NCBI GenBank assembly: GCA_002348005.1
Contig: DDYQ01000187.1
Coordinates: 1-9,428, forward strand
DNA length: 9,428 bases
From: Desulfobacteraceae bacterium UBA2230
Lineage (GTDB): Bacteria > Desulfobacterota > Desulfobacteria > Desulfobacterales > Desulfosarcinaceae
Direction of reading: 5' to 3'
Part shown: positions 7,506 through 9,428 of the stretch, piece after piece
How positions within the stretch are numbered: position 1 is the stretch's first letter
Layout of the letters: every line of letters starts with the position of its first letter
Position numbers and translations under genes: made by a program
Notes under the pieces: generated by a model
Told to the model about the DNA's origin: nothing
The model's input: the letters and a program-made list of their open reading frames with translations, nothing else
Databases searched by the model: none

Positions 7506-7525
7506 CGCGCGTGGCTGCACGCGCG
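7506..7525. other. GC-rich hairpin in the probable cyclase 5' leader
   Basis: Perfect 8-bp inverted repeat CGCGCGTG / CACGCGCG with a 4-nt loop GCTG. No T-tract follows on either strand, so it is not an intrinsic terminator. If transcription starts near 7468 it would form a stable hairpin in the leader about 190 nt before the chosen start codon. Confidence 0.5.
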
Positions 7526-7715
7526 TCCGGATGAAGGCACAATTAAACTTGTAAAGCGATTTGATTTGATGTTGGTGTGTATCTATGCCAATTTTTTCGC
7601 CCGTCAGCCCAGGACCGGAAGCCTACCGGCGCAGACCGTGCACAAGCCGTCGTCATATCATAAGGTCGCAAAGGGGATGAAGCAGGAATCGAACACAGGG
7701 GGGCGCCGTAATGTG

Positions 7716-8642
7716 ATGACCGACCGTATGGTGCTGATCGGCTTTGGGTTGGCGGCCATATACTGGTTGTTGGATTCGTTCCTGTCGATCTTTTTATCCT
7801 ACGATCATTTCTTGGAGAGGATGCTCGGCGTCCAACTGGAAAACATCTGGGGCCGCATCATCGTACTGTGCATGTTCGTGATCTTCGGCTCACACGCTCA
7901 GTTTACGATGGATGAAAGAAAAAAGGCGGCGGCCAAAATGGAACGGGATGCGGCCACGCGCGAGCGTTTCCAGCGGCTGTTATCCCCCGACCTGGCTGAA
8001 ATGGTTGTCAGCGGTGCGCTGACGGTTCAGAAGGGGGGAGAAGGCCGCATCGCTACGGTGATGTTCATCGACATCCGTGGATTCACGGCGCTCAGCAGTA
8101 AGACCAATGCGGCGGATATCCTGCAGTTGCTGAACGAATACTATGAGGTGGTCGTGGAGGTGGTTTTCCGCCACGAAGGTACGGTCGATAAGTTTATTGG
8201 AGACGGCATGATGGTCATCTGGGGTGCCCCTGTGAGCCATCTCGACGATCCCCACCGGGCCGTGCGTGCCGCTTTAGAGATCATGAAAGCCCTGGAGGAT
8301 TTCAATTATTACCGCCTTGCGAGGGGCGCTGCTCCAATTGCCGTGGGAATCGGCGTCAACACAGGTCCTGTGGTGGCCGGGTATCTGGGGTCCAGTCGCA
8401 CCATGAGCTATTCGGTCATCGGGGATACGGTCAACATGGCCGCCCGCTTGTGCGGAACAGCGAAACCGGGGCAGATCGTGATCTCAGAAGAGACGCGCCG
8501 ACTGGTTGCGGAAGCGTTCCGGACCAAAGCAGTGGGCCCCTTTACCGTTAAAGGCAGGCGTGACACGATTCGAGCTTACGCGGTGATCGGGAGTGACGAA
8601 GTCAAGGTGACGACTGCCCAGGCGGCAACTTTGGAATCATGA
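7716..8642 (+). CDS. Membrane-anchored class III adenylate cyclase
   Basis: Makes cAMP from ATP at the inner membrane. From the chosen start it is 308 aa: two hydrophobic helices (about 5-27 and 46-60), a charged helical linker (about 65-90), then a class III cyclase homology domain (about 108-295). All key residues are visible: metal-binding Asp119 in FIDIRGF and Asp163 in FIGDGMM; adenine-selecting Lys159 (DKFIGDG) and Asp237 (SVIGDTVNMAARL); transition-state Asn240 and Arg244. The Lys/Asp pair points to ATP rather than GTP. The domain is complete, so an active homodimer is expected. The short two-helix N-terminus carries no sensor domain I recognise. Start choice is uncertain: AGGGGGG (7697-7703) lies 12 nt before ATG 7716 and 9 nt before GTG 7713; ATG 7677 and TTG 7566 are also in frame. 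It is transcribed away from the pilus operon; no genetic link is proven. Confidence 0.88.
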   Translation: MTDRMVLIGFGLAAIYWLLDSFLSIFLSYDHFLERMLGVQLENIWGRIIVLCMFVIFGSHAQFTMDERKKAAAKMERDAATRERFQRLLSPDLAEMVVSGALTVQKGGEGRIATVMFIDIRGFTALSSKTNAADILQLLNEYYEVVVEVVFRHEGTVDKFIGDGMMVIWGAPVSHLDDPHRAVRAALEIMKALEDFNYYRLARGAAPIAVGIGVNTGPVVAGYLGSSRTMSYSVIGDTVNMAARLCGTAKPGQIVISEETRRLVAEAFRTKAVGPFTVKGRRDTIRAYAVIGSDEVKVTTAQAATLES

Positions 8643-8670
8643 CCCCACCAGGCAACCGATCGACATCAAT

Positions 8671-8695
8671 GGGAAATCGGTGGACTTCCCTTTTT
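8671..8695 (+). terminator. Weak terminator-like element after the cyclase gene
   Basis: GGGAA (8671-8675) can pair with TTCCC (8686-8690), followed at once by five T (8691-8695). The stem is only 5 bp with a 10-nt loop, so it would be inefficient. A competing pair ACCGAT (8655-8660) / ATCGGT (8676-8681) overlaps it. Confidence 0.25.
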
Positions 8696-8727
8696 GCAGG
8701 GGTATGGTGAGGCGGACTTAAGCGTTC

Positions 8728-8732
8728 GGAGG
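8728..8732 (+). promoter_or_regulatory. Ribosome binding site deciding the ispF start
   Basis: GGAGG with only 1 nt to the ATG at 8734 but 7 nt to an in-frame TTG at 8740. Spacing favours the TTG as the real start. Confidence 0.55.
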
Positions 8733-8736
8733 CATG

Positions 8737-8752
8737 CATTTGAATTCAAATG
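8737..8752. repeat. 16-bp perfect palindrome over the ispF start codon
   Basis: CATTTGAATTCAAATG reads the same on both strands and includes the TTG start at 8740. As RNA it could fold as a 6-bp stem with an AATT loop, hiding the start codon. As DNA it could be a dimeric regulator site. Neither function is shown by the sequence alone. Confidence 0.6.
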
Positions 8753-9225
8753 GGCGCGTTGGGATCGGGTACGATGTTCATCCTTTAGTTCCCGGCAGGC
8801 CACTGGTGCTGGGGGGTGTCCGCATACCGTTTGAGAAAGGATTGATGGGCCATTCCGATGCCGATGTCCTGGTGCATGCGGCCTGCGATGCGGTTTTGGG
8901 TGCCGCGGGTCTGGGTGACATCGGGCATCATTTTCCGGACAGCGATCCATTGTATAAAAATATATTTAGTGTCGAACTGTTGCGCCGGTGTGCGGCGATG
9001 ATCAAGGCGCGTGAGTACAAGGTGGTCAATCTGGACGCAACGGTATTCGCCCAGGCCCCTAAACTGGCGCCGCACTGCTGCGCCATGCAGAAGGTCATGG
9101 CCGACGCGCTCGGTTGTCTGGAAGGACAGATCAATATCAAGGCGACCACCACCGAGGGACTGGGCAACATCGGCCGGGGAGAGGGAATGGCGGCCATGTG
9201 CATCGTGTTGATCGAAAAGTTATAG
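8740..9225 (+). CDS. ispF: 2-C-methyl-D-erythritol 2,4-cyclodiphosphate synthase IspF
   Basis: Soluble trimeric zinc enzyme of the MEP isoprenoid pathway; converts CDP-methylerythritol 2-phosphate to the 2,4-cyclodiphosphate with release of CMP. From TTG 8740 it is 161 aa (163 from ATG 8734), normal for the family. Visible signatures near the N-terminus are GIGYDVHPL, with the zinc-binding Asp-x-His, then GHSDADVLVHAACDAVLGA with the third zinc ligand His, and DIGHHFPDSDP. At the C-terminus is IKATTTEGLGNIGRGEG, the nucleotide-binding and end signature. The TTG is preferred because GGAGG lies 7 nt before it; the extra two residues from the ATG are not conserved in IspF. A perfect 16-bp palindrome covers the start. 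It stands without ispD beside it, between a cyclase gene and uvrB, and ends just before a strong terminator. Confidence 0.96.
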   Translation: MNSNGRVGIGYDVHPLVPGRPLVLGGVRIPFEKGLMGHSDADVLVHAACDAVLGAAGLGDIGHHFPDSDPLYKNIFSVELLRRCAAMIKAREYKVVNLDATVFAQAPKLAPHCCAMQKVMADALGCLEGQINIKATTTEGLGNIGRGEGMAAMCIVLIEKL

Positions 9226-9259
9226 TTTTACATCCAGGTCATTCGCGTTAAATTTAGAG

Positions 9260-9281
9260 GCGACGGCATCCGTCGCTTTTT
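9260..9281 (+). terminator. Intrinsic terminator after ispF
   Basis: Perfect 7-bp stem GCGACGG / CCGTCGC with a 3-nt CAT loop, followed directly by five T. It sits 34 nt after the ispF stop and 23 nt before the uvrB start, so it separates the two, although any uvrB promoter must then lie within or very near this short gap or overlap the terminator. Confidence 0.85.
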
Positions 9282-9304
9282 CATTGCACTGAGCGGATAT
9301 TCAA

Positions 9305-9428
9305 ATGGATCAATTCAAGTTGATTTCGGATCATGTTCCCAAGGGCGACCAGCCCGCGGCCATCGAGGCCCTGGTCGACGGGGTTTGCAACCGCCTCCGC
9401 GATCAGGTGCTGCTCGGCGTGACCGGCT
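9305..9428 (+). CDS. uvrB: Excinuclease ABC subunit UvrB, 5' part only
   Basis: DNA helicase-like subunit of the UvrABC nucleotide excision repair complex; it verifies damage handed over by UvrA and recruits UvrC. Only 41 codons are present before the window ends. The N-terminus [20 protein letters not shown] (residues 4-23) followed by VLLGVTG (35-41) is the typical UvrB opening: the Q-motif-like GDQPxAI and the start of Walker A (GVTGSGKT in the family). The sequence stops one base into the next codon. ATG start; the upstream GAGCGG (9291-9296) is a weak ribosome binding site 8 nt away. Everything downstream is outside the window, so integrity cannot be judged. Confidence 0.93.
   Translation, partial: MDQFKLISDHVPKGDQPAAIEALVDGVCNRLRDQVLLGVTG

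Larger units (their letters stand above)
7329..7715. other. Divergent intergenic region between the pilus operon and the adenylate cyclase gene
   Basis: 387 nt without a convincing gene. The frame of the cyclase is open back to a TTG at 7566, but the residues before about 7713 look non-coding and have no ribosome binding site. The region holds an AT-rich core (about 7390-7490), a 16-bp inverted repeat (7438-7453), a GC-rich hairpin (7506-7525), and on the minus strand adjacent TTGACG and TTGACA hexamers (7429 to 7418), which are possible -35 elements for the pilus operon but have no good -10 at proper spacing. An exact TATAAT on the minus strand (7482 to 7477) lacks a -35 partner. Promoters for both directions must lie here. 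Confidence 0.6.

Noticed and set aside
7566..7715. N-terminal extension of the cyclase from TTG 7566
   Set aside because: The extra 50 residues look non-coding, precede the hydrophobic family-like start, and the TTG has no Shine-Dalgarno sequence. ATG 7677 stays possible but its AAGGGG touches the start codon.
8666..8950. Minus-strand frame over the ispF start
   Set aside because: Pro/His/Arg-rich, antisense to ispF, without ribosome binding site or recognisable domain.
1..9428. CRISPR array, tRNA, rRNA, insertion sequence or phage attachment site
   Set aside because: No regularly spaced direct repeats, no tRNA-like cloverleaf, no transposase or terminal inverted repeats were seen on reading both strands.

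Overview
The window looks like a piece of a GC-rich, Gram-negative chromosome, most likely from Desulfobacterota (a Desulfosarcina/Desulfobacteraceae-like deltaproteobacterium). This placement is an inference from the protein style (UvrB and IspF sequences, the small membrane module in front of a class III cyclase domain, an ExeA-type ATPase with a LysM tail) and cannot be fixed without a search.

Positions about 7328 down to 1, minus strand, hold one tightly packed operon of six genes for an envelope-spanning type IV pilus / type II secretion-like machine. In transcription order they are: a PilM-PilN fusion (MshI-type), a PilO-like protein (MshJ position), a PilP/GspC-like protein (MshK position), a lipoprotein secretin (MshL), an ExeA-family AAA ATPase with a periplasmic LysM tail (MshM), and a GspE/PilB ATPase with an N-terminal MshEN domain (MshE), which is cut by the window edge at its Walker A motif. 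The order I-J-K-L-M-E matches the biogenesis half of the MSHA (mannose-sensitive haemagglutinin) pilus locus of Vibrio, except that the mshN position is empty. The machine would run from a cytoplasmic motor (MshE) through an inner-membrane alignment complex (MshI/J/K) to an outer-membrane pore (MshL), with MshM linking ATPase and cell wall. The platform protein and pilins are expected just beyond coordinate 1 and are not visible.

Positions 7329 to 7715 are a divergent intergenic region with two inverted repeats and a weak promoter candidate.

Positions 7716 to 9428, plus strand, hold a membrane-anchored adenylate cyclase with a complete catalytic residue set, then ispF (isoprenoid MEP pathway), a clear intrinsic terminator, and the first 41 codons of uvrB (nucleotide excision repair).

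The observations most worth following are: the LysM extension on MshM together with the missing mshN; the two-motif c-di-GMP-binding signature at the start of MshE facing a divergent cAMP-producing enzyme; degenerate nucleotide-binding motifs in the PilM-like half of MshI; and a 16-bp perfect palindrome lying over the ispF start codon. No CRISPR array, tRNA, rRNA, insertion sequence or other sign of mobility was seen.
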